Positions 43,331 to 53,460 of a stretch of 64,000 nucleotides of DNA are shown here, in pieces. The notes under the pieces are model-generated. The model made no database searches. It was not told where the DNA came from and worked only from the letters and a program-made list of their open reading frames with translations. Position 1 is the stretch's first letter, and every line of letters begins with the position of its first letter. The translations under genes were made by a program, and so were the position numbers. Origin of the DNA: Frischella japonica (GTDB taxonomy: Bacteria; Pseudomonadota; Gammaproteobacteria; Enterobacterales; Orbaceae); the NCBI RefSeq assembly GCF_014489845.1, contig NZ_JABURY010000015.1, positions 62,001-126,000 on the forward strand, in the 5' to 3' direction.

Positions 43331-43594
43331 TTACTCACCAAATCCAGTAGCAAATAAATCACGGATTTCTGCCATTGCGGCTTGTTCGTCTTCACCATCA
43401 CAGATGATTTCAACAGTCGAACCGCCTTTAACACCAGCACCTAGTAGACCCATCATACTTTTCATTTTAATGGTTTTATCATTATAGACAAGTTCAATAT
43501 TACTTTTATATCGTCCAGCTAATTTAACTAAGGTTGTTACAGGACGCGCATGAAGACCAGTACTATTTTTAACTACCATTTGTTCTTTTAACAT
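43331..43594 (-). CDS. HPr-family phosphocarrier protein, standing alone
   Basis: An 87-residue HPr-like protein. His15 in GLHARP is the phosphorylation site for enzyme I and Ser46 in KMKSMMGLL is the site that HPr kinase uses in Gram-positive bacteria. The text of the protein (STGLHARPVTTLVKLAG, KSMMGLL) is less like enteric HPr than like the Gram-positive and paralogous HPr group. No ptsI, crr, fruB or hprK lies nearby. The start ATG follows AAGGAC. It could be the main HPr, a paralog of limited role, or a regulatory phosphocarrier. Confidence 0.88.
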   Translation of the reverse strand: MLKEQMVVKNSTGLHARPVTTLVKLAGRYKSNIELVYNDKTIKMKSMMGLLGAGVKGGSTVEIICDGEDEQAAMAEIRDLFATGFGE

Positions 43595-43787
43595 AATTAA
43601 AGTCCTTGTTTATTTCATTAAACTTAAAATTTTTGATATTGTGTCTTATTTATTAGATTTCGTCTAGAAAAAATTTAGCTATCTTTTCTGTCAAATACTG
43701 ATAATTAAAGGAATCATCAAGAAAATGTAATTCAAAATTTAAATGGGTATAAAAAACATAAACTTTATCAATGTGTAAACTGAATAA

Positions 43788-45614
43788 TTAGCGTTGAATA
43801 ATAAACTGTGCAATTTCATCAAGGAAATGTTCACCATATTTTTCTAATTTGGCCTTACCTATTCCAGTTACTGCTAATAAATCTTTTTTACATTCAGGTA
43901 AAGTTTGCACCATTTCGATTAGTGTTTGATCATTAAAGATGATATAAGGTGCAACATCTTCAGTTTGTGCAATTTGTTTTCTTAATTCTTTCAAACGATT
44001 AAATAACAACCGTTCTTCATGAGATAACATTGCTGTTTGCATCGTTGATTTAGCTAGGCGATTTTGACGACCCTTTTTTAAAACTTCTATTCGTGGCTTA
44101 ACTAAGGGAAGTTCGATTTCGCCACGTAATACAGTTCGTGCATTTTCAGTCAAAGTGAGTGACGCAAAAGAAGACATATTTTGCTTTAAATAACCTAGAT
44201 GTATTAATTGTCGTATGACACTCAACCAATAATGTGATGATTGGTCTTTACCAATGCCAAATACCGATAAACTGTCATGACCATTTTCTTTAACTAAAGC
44301 ACGATTTGAGCCACGTAATACATCTATAACGTAATGTGCGCCAAAACGTTGTTCTACACGATAAACACAAGATAATACTTTTTGGGCATCGATTAACCCA
44401 TTAAAACGTTCATTAGGATACAAGCAAATATCACAATTTTGGCAAGGCTCATGACGATATTCACCAAAATAATTGAGAAGTACTAGACGGCGACAAGTTT
44501 GTGCCTGCGCAAATGCCTCCATTTCATTGAGTTTATAATATTCAATAGTTTTATGCGCTCCTTCTTCTTTCTGATTAACTAAATTTTTAAACCAATCAAA
44601 ATCTCGCAAATCATAAAGTAATAGGGCTTCAGCTGGCAAGCCATCTCGCCCTGCTCGTCCTGTTTCTTGATAATATGCTTCAATACTGCGTGGAGCATTA
44701 GCATGAATAACAAATCTTACATTGGGTTTATTTATTCCCATACCAAAAGCAATGGTGGCGATAATAATTGATATCTCATCTTTTAGAAAGCGCTCTTGCG
44801 CGCTGGCACGTTCCTTAGTGGTTAATCCAGCATGATAAGCAACAGCAGGAAACCCACGTGATGTTAAGCGTGCAGCCATATCTTCAACTTTTGCTCGACT
44901 CGTACAATAAATAATACCACTTTGCCCCTTTTGCTGTTCAAGGAACGCAATAATTTGTTCAAGTGTATTAAAACGTTCTAAAACGGTATAACGAATATTT
45001 GGTCGATCAAAACTACTTATTTGTATGTTTGGTTTAAGTAGATTTAAACGTTCAATAATATCTTTACGAGTTATCTCATCAGCAGTCGCAGTCAACGCAA
45101 TAATAGGGATTTGAGGGTAGCGCAATTTAAACTGACCAATCTGAAGATATTCTGGTCTAAAATCATGCCCCCACTGCGAAATACAATGTGCTTCATCAAT
45201 CGCAATCATCGTTGGTGGGTTTTGCTGAAGAATCTCAGCAAAATGAGACGCAGCTAGACGTTCAGGAGCAATATAGAGTAATTTGATTTGCCGTTGACGA
45301 TATTGAGCAATGATAGCTTGCTGCTCTTCTTCTGTTAATAATGAATTTAAATATGCCGCCTTAATACCATAAGCGATTAATTGATCGACTTGATCTTTCA
45401 TTAACGCAATTAGCGGTGAAATTACAATGGTTGGACCTGAAAAAATTAAAGCAGGAATTTGATAACAGAGCGATTTTCCGCCACCTGTTGGCATGATGAC
45501 TAAATTGTCTTCGCCAGACATAACAGATTCAATTATCTGTAACTGCTGATTTCTAAATGTTTTATAGCCAAAGATATTTTGTAAAATGTCGTGCGCTTGT
45601 TCAGCAATGTTCAT
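43788..45614 (-). CDS. recQ: ATP-dependent DNA helicase RecQ
   Basis: A 608-residue RecQ (E. coli 609), a 3'-5' helicase in RecF-pathway recombination and fork repair. Walker [13 protein letters not shown] (residues 42-53 or so), Walker [20 protein letters not shown], later motifs GIIYCTSR and HQAGRAGRDG-like [12 protein letters not shown], the zinc-binding cysteines CRRL...CQNCDIC (about 374-397), a winged-helix domain, and a C-terminal HRDC domain ending [10 protein letters not shown]. Start ATG at 45612-45614. Confidence 0.97.
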   Translation of the reverse strand: MNIAEQAHDILQNIFGYKTFRNQQLQIIESVMSGEDNLVIMPTGGGKSLCYQIPALIFSGPTIVISPLIALMKDQVDQLIAYGIKAAYLNSLLTEEEQQAIIAQYRQRQIKLLYIAPERLAASHFAEILQQNPPTMIAIDEAHCISQWGHDFRPEYLQIGQFKLRYPQIPIIALTATADEITRKDIIERLNLLKPNIQISSFDRPNIRYTVLERFNTLEQIIAFLEQQKGQSGIIYCTSRAKVEDMAARLTSRGFPAVAYHAGLTTKERASAQERFLKDEISIIIATIAFGMGINKPNVRFVIHANAPRSIEAYYQETGRAGRDGLPAEALLLYDLRDFDWFKNLVNQKEEGAHKTIEYYKLNEMEAFAQAQTCRRLVLLNYFGEYRHEPCQNCDICLYPNERFNGLIDAQKVLSCVYRVEQRFGAHYVIDVLRGSNRALVKENGHDSLSVFGIGKDQSSHYWLSVIRQLIHLGYLKQNMSSFASLTLTENARTVLRGEIELPLVKPRIEVLKKGRQNRLAKSTMQTAMLSHEERLLFNRLKELRKQIAQTEDVAPYIIFNDQTLIEMVQTLPECKKDLLAVTGIGKAKLEKYGEHFLDEIAQFIIQR

Positions 45615-45979
45615 CTTAATTATTGTTAACCTGATTTAATATAAATATATAAAAATGCTATATAATTTCTGATATTGGATAATGAGAACCATAGCCATAA
45701 TACAACATACTGATCACTTGATGATAGCGACGCTAAGTATAGCGAAATTCTGCTTAGCAAACTATTAAAAACTAATTTTATGTTAACAAAAATTATAAAT
45801 TTGGATAATTGTGTTATTATTCACTAAAAGGTCATTAATAATTATATTAAATCGTGTAAAAACACGAAGTAACTCGCAAAATAAAAAAGGACTTTAATGC
45901 CCTTTATAATTAAATTTGAATGATATAAAAAAAGACTCTTAATTAATCCATAAGACATTTTAAAATGCTTAATTCATTA
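45615..45979. other. Intergenic stretch between recQ and the ATP-grasp gene
   Basis: 365 bases. It holds the recQ promoter region (transcribed leftwards) and the terminator at 45881-45905 for the three-gene operon that ends at 45980. A small hairpin CGTG...CACG lies near 45853-45866. No gene seen. Confidence 0.5.
45881..45905 (-). terminator. Terminator of the ATP-grasp operon
   Basis: On the minus strand AAAGGGC (45899-45905) pairs with GTCCTTT (45886-45892), one G-U pair, around loop ATTAAA, followed by TTTAT (45881-45885). It lies 75 bases past the ATP-grasp stop. Confidence 0.55.
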
Positions 45980-46960
45980 TTAGCTTTTTAACACAGAAAA
46001 ATGTTGCATCGAAAAAGCAATACGCTCTGAAACGGTTTCTGTTCGATTAGCTTTTTTAAGTTCAGCAATATGTTGCTCAACAATATAGGCTCGCTGCTGT
46101 AATCCGACATCATTGGCAATTTGAATATTTAAACCTGGTCTGGCATTTAATTCTAATATTAATGGACCTTTTTCTTCATCTAAAACTAAATCAACACCAA
46201 TGTAACCTAAATCAACTAATTCATAACCACGCGCAGCAAGCTCAATGAATTTATCCCAAAGCGGTAATTTAATGTTGCTGACTTCATTATCGGTATCAGG
46301 ATGTCTGGAAATCTGTTCATTAAACCAAGAACCATTAAGCGTTGTACCTGTAGCTAAATCGACGCCGACACCTATCGCTCCTTGATGTAAATTCGCTTTG
46401 CCATTTGATTGACGAGTTGGTAAACGTAACATTGCCATAATCGGATAACCTAATAGTACAATAATTCTAATATCCGGTACGCCTTCATAACTGATACTTT
46501 TAAAAATGGGATCAGGTTTGACGCGATATTCGATAATGGCATTATCACGCATGCCCCCTAAAGAATAAAGCCCAGTAATAATATTAGATAATTGATATTC
46601 AAGTTCACTATGTAAAACCAGTTTACCAGAAACCGTTTTATAACGATCTTTGTCATAACGATCAGCGATCACAATAATACCATCCCCCCCTGATCCTTGA
46701 GCGGGTTTGATAACGAAATCCCGATGCGTGTCAATAACATTATCAAGTTTGGAAATATCATGCTCAGTTCGAATAATGCCGTACATTTCAGGTACACTAA
46801 TACCGGCATCGATAGCTCGCATTTTAGTCAAGATTTTATTATCAACGTAAGGATAATTACGACGATCATTATATTTAAGTATATAATCAGCATTACGCTG
46901 ATTAATACCCATAATGCCTTTTTGTTTCAATTGTTTCCAGGTCTTTGTGAAAGAGATCAT
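45980..46960 (-). CDS. RimK-like ATP-grasp ligase of the retropepsin/transglutaminase operon
   Basis: A 326-residue ATP-grasp protein of the alpha-L-glutamate-ligase-like group. ATP-grasp hallmarks: FVIKPAQGSGGDGI (glycine-rich loop, near residues 85-98), and the metal-binding ELNARPGLNIQIAN near residue 275. It would join an amino acid or peptide to an unknown carboxylate acceptor. I chose the ATG at 46960, with GTGAGAA 6 bases upstream, over a GTG at 46972 that overlaps nothing useful. It directly follows the transglutaminase-7TM gene. The three neighbouring genes recur together in other proteobacteria. Confidence 0.85.
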   Translation of the reverse strand: MISFTKTWKQLKQKGIMGINQRNADYILKYNDRRNYPYVDNKILTKMRAIDAGISVPEMYGIIRTEHDISKLDNVIDTHRDFVIKPAQGSGGDGIIVIADRYDKDRYKTVSGKLVLHSELEYQLSNIITGLYSLGGMRDNAIIEYRVKPDPIFKSISYEGVPDIRIIVLLGYPIMAMLRLPTRQSNGKANLHQGAIGVGVDLATGTTLNGSWFNEQISRHPDTDNEVSNIKLPLWDKFIELAARGYELVDLGYIGVDLVLDEEKGPLILELNARPGLNIQIANDVGLQQRAYIVEQHIAELKKANRTETVSERIAFSMQHFSVLKS

Positions 46961-46971
46961 TTTTGTTCTCA

Positions 46972-48540
46972 CTATTTCAACATTGCTTTGAAACGAAACA
47001 ACTCAAGTAAACGATAACCACGATAACGCCCCATGGCTAGCATAAAGCTAATCAAAATCAATAAAATAGATGGGAAAGTGAATACCCAGTAAATGAGTGG
47101 TTTAAAGCCCATAATTGCATAAGCTAAAGATGCTGTAACTAAAGTACCGAAGGCGACTTTTAAAGCAAAATTGGCACCGCGCTCTTCCCAAGTAATTGAC
47201 AGCCTTTCAATAGTCATCGTTAATATTACCATAGGGAATAAGGATACGGATAATCCTTGTTCAAAACCTAATTTATGGCTTAGCATTCCGGTAAATATGA
47301 TTAACATTACGACAAAGGTCAATACTACCGACAAGCGAGGTAACATCTGCAATTTCAAATGTTCGAGATATGAACGCAATAATAAACCGAAAAACACAAT
47401 AATTGAGAAAAATACCAAACCAAACTGGAGGCCTGTTTCTCTAAATGCTAGGGCTATTAATACAGGAGTAAACGTACCTAATGTATTTATTCCCACTACA
47501 TTTCGAAGTAATAAAATCATTAGTACCCCGAAAGGGATCATTAACATCACTTGATAAGCCAATTGTGTCGTGATGGGTAAAGTATAAAATGAAAACTCCG
47601 TTAAATTATTACTATCCGGGGTTAATTTAGCTAAGTGAATTGCAGTTAGTTCGCTATTTGCTAAACTAAAATTAACACGAACTTTGCTAGCATTATCAGC
47701 TTTGATAATATCATCATTACCAATCCACCATACCATTTGATCATCAGGTAATCCAACGCTACCATCGATAGGATTAAAATAATACCAATTTCCGTTTGAA
47801 CCATTTAACGTACTATCGCGATTATCTACCCCTTTATTGGGCACAATATAACTACGAATCCATAGTGACGGTGTTTGATTCGTTGTTTTACTTAATTGTA
47901 AAGTATGGACTTGTTGAATGGGAATATAAGCATGAGAGAGTACTAGCTCTATCGCATTGACTTTATTTTCTACGGAATTATTATCATTTAAAATTAACTG
48001 CGCATCGCTATTATTAACATCATTAATCATATTAATGGTTGTAGTAATAAAAGAAGATATATTGGCCGATTTACTTCTAATTTCTTTTACTAAGCGTTCA
48101 ACGGCTTCCTTTTTAGCACCAACAGTGGCAATGGGTGATCGCCACATATCACCCTTGGTATTATTTACATTCGAATCCGCATAGCGTTTAGTCAAATTTA
48201 ACCGATAAAATAATGTTTGCTGGCCTGACACTGAACGCGCTGACCAAGTCACTAAGCGATTATATGGTAGATTGGTAACATTTTGACCATAACCACTTGC
48301 TAAAAAGAGTTCATTTGAAACAGTATAATCCCCTGCTTTTGAGGGAATATAAAACTCAATATTGACGGGTTTAGTCCCTTTTACTTCAAAATTTACTCTG
48401 GCATCAATAGTCCATAAATTATCTACTTCACTTTCTGTCAAGGGTGTCTTAAGAACAAAAATTTGATAGCAGATAATTGAAATACCTAATACCATTAATA
48501 TTGTTATTATTACTTTCAAATGCATGGATAATGAACGCAT
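46972..48540 (-). CDS. Inactive transglutaminase-like domain fused to 7TM protein
   Basis: A 522-residue membrane protein. After one N-terminal helix (about residues 8-28) comes a large periplasmic domain (about 35-330) related to transglutaminases but apparently without the Cys-His-Asp set, then seven predicted helices (about 335-505) with GVNTLGTF-like VVGINTLGTFTPVLIAL and EERGANFALKVAFGTL. These are the Transglut_i_TM and 7TM_transglut domains. The function is unknown. Start ATG at 48540 with GGTGAG 9 bases upstream. It lies 23 bases after the protease gene and almost touches the ATP-grasp gene. Confidence 0.85.
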   Translation of the reverse strand: MRSLSMHLKVIITILMVLGISIICYQIFVLKTPLTESEVDNLWTIDARVNFEVKGTKPVNIEFYIPSKAGDYTVSNELFLASGYGQNVTNLPYNRLVTWSARSVSGQQTLFYRLNLTKRYADSNVNNTKGDMWRSPIATVGAKKEAVERLVKEIRSKSANISSFITTTINMINDVNNSDAQLILNDNNSVENKVNAIELVLSHAYIPIQQVHTLQLSKTTNQTPSLWIRSYIVPNKGVDNRDSTLNGSNGNWYYFNPIDGSVGLPDDQMVWWIGNDDIIKADNASKVRVNFSLANSELTAIHLAKLTPDSNNLTEFSFYTLPITTQLAYQVMLMIPFGVLMILLLRNVVGINTLGTFTPVLIALAFRETGLQFGLVFFSIIVFFGLLLRSYLEHLKLQMLPRLSVVLTFVVMLIIFTGMLSHKLGFEQGLSVSLFPMVILTMTIERLSITWEERGANFALKVAFGTLVTASLAYAIMGFKPLIYWVFTFPSILLILISFMLAMGRYRGYRLLELFRFKAMLK

Positions 48541-48563
48541 GATAAAAACTCACCTATATTATA

Positions 48564-49082
48564 TTACAGTGAACAGACTGATTTAGCTTTATATCTTAAA
48601 CTCGGATCTACGATCGCTTTAAATTGTACTAAAGCTGATCGCCCCAGTAAAAGAGGGTAATTAAACCGAGAACGATCTGTTAAATTGACTTCAATCTGAT
48701 GATTTTCACCATCAAAGCAAATATTCAACATGACGACAGGTCGTTGACTATGCAAAATATCATCATCATCACGTACATCATCATGTCGAGTTTTGATTTT
48801 GCTATATCTAACAAGCGGTTTTTCAATAACAGGAAAATTAACACCATCAATGAGTGGTTTAAATTTCACCCATTTTTTACCATCTTTTTTAAAGATACTA
48901 ATATCTGTGGCACTAAAGGAGGATGTTAGAGCCCCAGTATCAAGCTTAGCTCTAATCGAGGCATTACCTAAACCTTCGATATGAATTTGTTCATATAAAC
49001 CATAAATATTTTTTGCTTGTACATTCATTATGTTGAAAAAAGAGAGCAAAATTAAACTGATTGCTAAAGTAATTATACGCAT
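48564..49082 (-). CDS. Exported retropepsin-like aspartyl protease (PF05618 family)
   Basis: A 172-residue protein with a Sec signal (MRIITLAISLILLSFFN, cleavage near VQA) and a retropepsin-like domain: ASIRAKLDTGALTSS carries the DTGA active-site triad (near residue 50), and RSRFNYPLLLGRSAL near residue 145 is the conserved second half. It belongs to the family misnamed ATP-dependent zinc protease. I chose the ATG at 49082 because it begins a clean signal peptide; a TTG at 49130 would bury the signal. The mature protein would act in the periplasm. First gene of the three-gene operon. Confidence 0.85.
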   Translation of the reverse strand: MRIITLAISLILLSFFNIMNVQAKNIYGLYEQIHIEGLGNASIRAKLDTGALTSSFSATDISIFKKDGKKWVKFKPLIDGVNFPVIEKPLVRYSKIKTRHDDVRDDDDILHSQRPVVMLNICFDGENHQIEVNLTDRSRFNYPLLLGRSALVQFKAIVDPSLRYKAKSVCSL

Positions 49083-49224
49083 ACTATTAAATTTCCGTAA
49101 ATAATTTACTCGAAACGGACGATACCACAAGAAAAGATGATATGTAGTTCAGCTTTTATCGCTAATAATATAATTTTATAAGTATAATTCACTATATGAT
49201 TATGCTCATTTTACAATATAAAAT

Positions 49225-49242
49225 ATGTGATAAAGATCATTT
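49225..49242 (-). promoter_or_regulatory. CRP/FNR-like site upstream of the retropepsin operon
   Basis: ATGTGATAAAGATCATTT contains TGAT-N4-ATCA, close to the FNR consensus TTGAT-N4-ATCAA, and also one good CRP half-site (TGTGA). It lies about 145-160 bases upstream of the protease start. Which regulator binds, if any, cannot be decided. Confidence 0.35.
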
Positions 49243-49358
49243 CTTGAGGTATAACTATCAGAATCTAATATAAATTTATGCTATAAGATAAAACGAATTA
49301 GCAAAATATCAATAATATTTTTATTTTTTTTACATTAAATGATTTCTAATTATTCAAT

Positions 49359-51617
49359 TCAGGCTAGTGTCAAATTAGCTAATTTAATAACTAACCATTT
49401 GATACCTTCATTCACAAACGCAATTTGCACCCGTTTATGTTCGCCTTCACCGTCAAGATTGATTATTGTCCCTTCTCCAAAACGTTTATGAATAACTTTA
49501 CGTCCTAAGGTATAACCTTCATTTTCAGTCTGGCTTTTTAAAAAGGCACTTCGCCTTTGTTCAAAAAACTGATTATTTTGTTCTTTATTAGAAATATTAT
49601 CATAATGTTGGTTATTGGCTGATGGTGCGGATAAATTAATTCCGCCACGATAACTTAGATCATGAAGAAAATCTTCTGGTAACTCAGTTAAGAAACGCGA
49701 GGGTAAATTACGTTCTTCTTTACCATATAAACGTCGTAACTCGCACATGGTTAAAGTTAATTGTTTACGTGCACGAGTAATTCCAACATATGCCAGACGA
49801 CGTTCTTCTTCCATTCGTTGATTATCAGTAATAGAACGCTGTGCAGGAAAAATACCCTCCTCCAATCCGACAATAAACACATAATCAAATTCTAAACCTT
49901 TAGCAGAATGTAATGTCATTAATTGTACAGAATCGAGATTTTTGCCTTTTTCTTTTCCTTCTAAAGAAGTATAAGCCAAAAATGCTTCTAATACATTAAG
50001 CGTTCGACCATCGTGTAAGTCAACAAATTCATTCAATTGATTACTTTTAGTGTATTGTTGATAGAATTGTTCAGCTGCATTAACTAATTCGTCCAGATTT
50101 TCAAGACGCGATTGACCTTTAATTCCAGCTTCTTGCTCATACATTTCATTGATGCCTGAACTCTTAATAATTTGCTCTAATTGCTGATAAAACGGTAATT
50201 TTTCTACTTGTATATAAATTGACTCAATCAATTCAATAAACCGTGCTAACCCAGAACGTTGTCGAGCAGCTAACACATTCAATCCTAATAGTTCAATGGT
50301 TGATTGCCATAATGATTGTTGGCGCTGTTTAGCCAGATTGCGGATTTTATTTAACGTGATATCGCCTAATCCTCTCGTCGGGGTATTAATTACTAACTCG
50401 AAAGCATTATCATTTTTACGATCATGTAATAAACGTAAATAGGCGAGGGCTAATTTTACTTCTTGTCGTTCATAGAAACGGATCGAACCATAAATTTGAT
50501 AGGGTATTGCCGATTGGAGCAGTGTATCTTCTATCAGCCGGGATTGAGAGTTATTCCGATATAAGATAGCACAATCTTTAAACTTAGCCCCCTCTTCATT
50601 AAATTTTTTAATTTGACCGATAACAAAACGTGCTTCATCAATATCATTAAAACCAATATAAACAGCAATTCGTTCGCCATTATCACTTTCAGTCCATAAA
50701 TTTTTGCCTAATCGATTACGATTATTCGCAATCAAATGATTGGCAACAGCTAAAATATTACCTGTAGAACGATAATTCTGTTCTAGTCGTATAATTTCAG
50801 TATCCGGATAATCATTAATAAATAATTGTAAGTTATCTGCATTGGCACCACGCCAACTATAAATTGATTGATCATCATCACCTACAATCATAACATTAGC
50901 CGTATGCCCAGCAAGAATTTTAACTAATTGATATTGAATTAAATTAGTATCTTGAAATTCGTCGACTAGAATATTAGTAAAACGATGTTGACAATAGGCT
51001 AGTACGTCAGCATCTTTTTTTAATAACTCGTATGTTCTTAAAATCAGTTCTGAAAAATCGACATAGCCTAATCGATCACAAATAGCTTGATAGTCTAAAT
51101 ATACTTTTTGCCACATGGCAGATTTAGGATCATTAATCACTATTTGATGAGCGCGTAAGCCATTTTCTTTTTGTGCCGAAATGAATCCCGCACACTCTTT
51201 TGCTGACCACTGTTTTTCATCTATTTTCAATTCTTTGAAAATACGTTTAACAAGTCGATTTTGATCATCAGTATCGATCAATTGAAAATTACTTGGTAAG
51301 CCGGCTTGTTTAGCAAAAATACGCAATAAACGATGAGTTAAACCATGAAAGGTCCCGACCCACATACCATTAAAATGCCCTTCTCCGACTAACACTTCAA
51401 TACGTTCTTGCATTTCAGCAGCAGCTTTATTGGTAAAAGTAACAGCAAAAATTGAATTTGCTGGATAGCGTTTTTCTAAACTTAGCCAAGCAATCCGATG
51501 TACTAATACCCGCGTTTTACCACTTCCGGCTCCAGCTAAAACGAGTGAATATTGACTATCGGTGATCACCGCATTTTTTTGTTCTGAATTAAGATCATTT
51601 AATAGAGACTGTTTCAT
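49359..51617 (-). CDS. uvrD: DNA helicase II UvrD
   Basis: A 752-residue superfamily 1 helicase (E. coli 720) for nucleotide-excision and mismatch repair. Walker A LAGAGSGKTRVL near residue 30, AVTFTNKAAAEMQ, Walker B ILVDEFQDTN, GDDDQSIYSWRGA, QNYRS, LMTLHSAKGLEFDYVFI, and VGITRARKQL are all visible. The C-terminal tail ends with the UvrD-type block GRKVIHKRFGEGTIINLDGEG. I chose the ATG at 51617 (KQSLLNDLNSEQ); a TTG at 51683 adds 22 unlikely residues. It ends the lptM-to-uvrD run. Confidence 0.96.
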   Translation of the reverse strand: MKQSLLNDLNSEQKNAVITDSQYSLVLAGAGSGKTRVLVHRIAWLSLEKRYPANSIFAVTFTNKAAAEMQERIEVLVGEGHFNGMWVGTFHGLTHRLLRIFAKQAGLPSNFQLIDTDDQNRLVKRIFKELKIDEKQWSAKECAGFISAQKENGLRAHQIVINDPKSAMWQKVYLDYQAICDRLGYVDFSELILRTYELLKKDADVLAYCQHRFTNILVDEFQDTNLIQYQLVKILAGHTANVMIVGDDDQSIYSWRGANADNLQLFINDYPDTEIIRLEQNYRSTGNILAVANHLIANNRNRLGKNLWTESDNGERIAVYIGFNDIDEARFVIGQIKKFNEEGAKFKDCAILYRNNSQSRLIEDTLLQSAIPYQIYGSIRFYERQEVKLALAYLRLLHDRKNDNAFELVINTPTRGLGDITLNKIRNLAKQRQQSLWQSTIELLGLNVLAARQRSGLARFIELIESIYIQVEKLPFYQQLEQIIKSSGINEMYEQEAGIKGQSRLENLDELVNAAEQFYQQYTKSNQLNEFVDLHDGRTLNVLEAFLAYTSLEGKEKGKNLDSVQLMTLHSAKGLEFDYVFIVGLEEGIFPAQRSITDNQRMEEERRLAYVGITRARKQLTLTMCELRRLYGKEERNLPSRFLTELPEDFLHDLSYRGGINLSAPSANNQHYDNISNKEQNNQFFEQRRSAFLKSQTENEGYTLGRKVIHKRFGEGTIINLDGEGEHKRVQIAFVNEGIKWLVIKLANLTLA

Positions 51618-51751
51618 AATGCTCGCATTGTGAGTCGAGGCTATCAGCCTAGGCTTCAAATATTCATAAATTGTGGGAAACAACTAACTAACCAATTAAC
51701 AACTTATGTTGCATTAAATTAAATATTAATACTGGTTATATATCCAATATA

Positions 51752-52468
51752 TTATAACAAACAATTTAACGCTGATAAATGAGTTATTTCCATATGCGGA
51801 AGAACACTTGCATCACGACAATGATATATATCTTGTCCCGTCACATTTAGCCAACATGCTAACATACCACTATTTATTGCACCAGCAACATCTGTTTGTA
51901 AATTATCTCCAATATGTAAAACATGTTGTGGGTGAATAGCTAAGCGCTTAGCGGCTAACCAAAAAAGATCAGGGTATGGTTTTGATAAACCATCAGCACC
52001 GGCGCGCAAAGCAAATTTAAAATACATTTGCAATCCGATTTTACTAATTTCGGCATTACCATTAGTGATCACAACTAAGGGATAATGTTTTGCTAACTGT
52101 TTTAATATTTGATGTGAATCATCAGGTACTTCAATCTGATTACGCCAATAGATAAAAGCACTCATTGCGTCATCAGTAATACGTTCAATAATGGCAGAAT
52201 CACTAATACCTTGTTTACGTAGGAACTGTTTAATCGTACATACACGCCAAACAATTACATCATGATACAGTTCTGGTTGTTCATTCAATATATCGCGTTT
52301 AACTTGATCAAATTCCGCCAATTGACAATGTTGCAAACCATCGATGCGTTGAATCTCAGCCATCATCTGGTCTACAGCCTGAACCATATAGGGAGCATTA
52401 TCATATAGCGTATCATCGAGATCAAACGTGATTGCTTTAATCGAATTTAGTGGTCGATAAAAATGCAT
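51752..52468 (-). CDS. yigB: HAD-family phosphatase YigB
   Basis: A 238-residue HAD phosphatase, the same length as E. coli YigB, which dephosphorylates 5-amino-6-(5-phospho-D-ribitylamino)uracil in riboflavin synthesis and also FMN. The nucleophile motif is TFDLDDTLYDN (Asp near residue 16), motif II VVITNGNAE, and the Lys-Asp set in LSKPYPDLF and HIGDNLQTDVAGA. Its ATG overlaps the xerC stop by one base (TAATG). It sits in the conserved dapF-xerC-yigB-uvrD group. Confidence 0.92.
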   Translation of the reverse strand: MHFYRPLNSIKAITFDLDDTLYDNAPYMVQAVDQMMAEIQRIDGLQHCQLAEFDQVKRDILNEQPELYHDVIVWRVCTIKQFLRKQGISDSAIIERITDDAMSAFIYWRNQIEVPDDSHQILKQLAKHYPLVVITNGNAEISKIGLQMYFKFALRAGADGLSKPYPDLFWLAAKRLAIHPQHVLHIGDNLQTDVAGAINSGMLACWLNVTGQDIYHCRDASVLPHMEITHLSALNCLL

Positions 52469-53400
52469 TATTTTTTCTCTCTTTTTGCACGTGGATGTGC
52501 AGAGTCATAGACTTCAGCCAGATGAGCAAAATCCAAATGTGTGTAGATTTGTGTTGTCGATAAATCGGCATGACCTAATAATTCCTGTACAGCCCTTAAA
52601 TCACCACTTGACTCTAACATATGGGTTGCAAAGGAATGTCGCAATTTATGTGGGTTAATATGAATATTTAACCCTTGCTTTAGACCCCATTGTTCAAAGC
52701 GCTTTTGTACACTACGATGAGAAATCCGCTTACCCAGTTTTGAGATAAAAAGCGCATCATCTTGAGGATTTAGTAAGGGGCGCAATGATAACCAATGTCT
52801 AAGCCAAGTTATAGATTGTCGACCTAATGGTAATTTTCTCTCTTTACTTCCTTTCCCCAAAACACGAATCTCACCATCAATTAAATTCAATGTTCGACAA
52901 TCCAGACTGATTAGTTCAGATAAACGTAATCCCGAACCATACATTAATTCTAGCATAGCACGGTCTCTAACCGATAATGGATCTTTCTGATCAATATTCA
53001 TCAATTGCGTAATATCATCAATATCGATATTTTTCGGTAGATGACGAGCTTGCTTGGGATTAGATATCCCTTTGGCTGGATTAGCAACTAATTGTTTTTG
53101 TGTTACCATCCAACTGAAAAAACTGCGTAATGCAGATAGTCGCAAAGCAATACTACTCGCATTAAGTCCATCACGTTTACTACGTGAGATGAAAAGACGC
53201 ACCACTGAAGTATCGACATCTTGCCAAGACGTTATTTCAAACTCGTTTGCCAACTTAACAATCACTTCAAGTTGCCGACGATAATTGATTTGGGTATTGG
53301 AGCTTAGTTGTCGTTCAGCTTTTAGATAAAGTAAAAATTGCTCAACCGGTTTGGTTAACATTTTACTATACTGGCTGTAATGGGTAGCATGATCTGTCAA
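52468..53400 (-). CDS. xerC: Site-specific tyrosine recombinase XerC
   Basis: XerC resolves chromosome dimers at dif together with XerD. The catalytic set is readable: Arg in [11 protein letters not shown], Lys in [11 protein letters not shown], His-x-x-Arg in [12 protein letters not shown], His in [11 protein letters not shown] and the nucleophile Tyr in IYTHLDF. A core-binding domain occupies residues 15-100 or so. The N-terminus is uncertain: I chose TTG at 53400 because AGG lies 7 bases upstream and the product begins TDHAT like E. coli TDLHT; ATG at 53361 would give a 297-residue protein of typical length. It lies 60 bases past DUF484. Confidence 0.94.
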   Translation of the reverse strand: MTDHATHYSQYSKMLTKPVEQFLLYLKAERQLSSNTQINYRRQLEVIVKLANEFEITSWQDVDTSVVRLFISRSKRDGLNASSIALRLSALRSFFSWMVTQKQLVANPAKGISNPKQARHLPKNIDIDDITQLMNIDQKDPLSVRDRAMLELMYGSGLRLSELISLDCRTLNLIDGEIRVLGKGSKERKLPLGRQSITWLRHWLSLRPLLNPQDDALFISKLGKRISHRSVQKRFEQWGLKQGLNIHINPHKLRHSFATHMLESSGDLRAVQELLGHADLSTTQIYTHLDFAHLAEVYDSAHPRAKREKK

Positions 53401-53460
53401 AATATTACCTAATTTATATTCTCTATAGATTAATTGAATGTGATATATAGTTAAACTCAA

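Noticed and set aside
45853-45866. Small hairpin CGTG...CACG as a terminator
   Set aside because: The stem is only 4 bp with no U-run; the hairpin at 45886-45905 is the better terminator.
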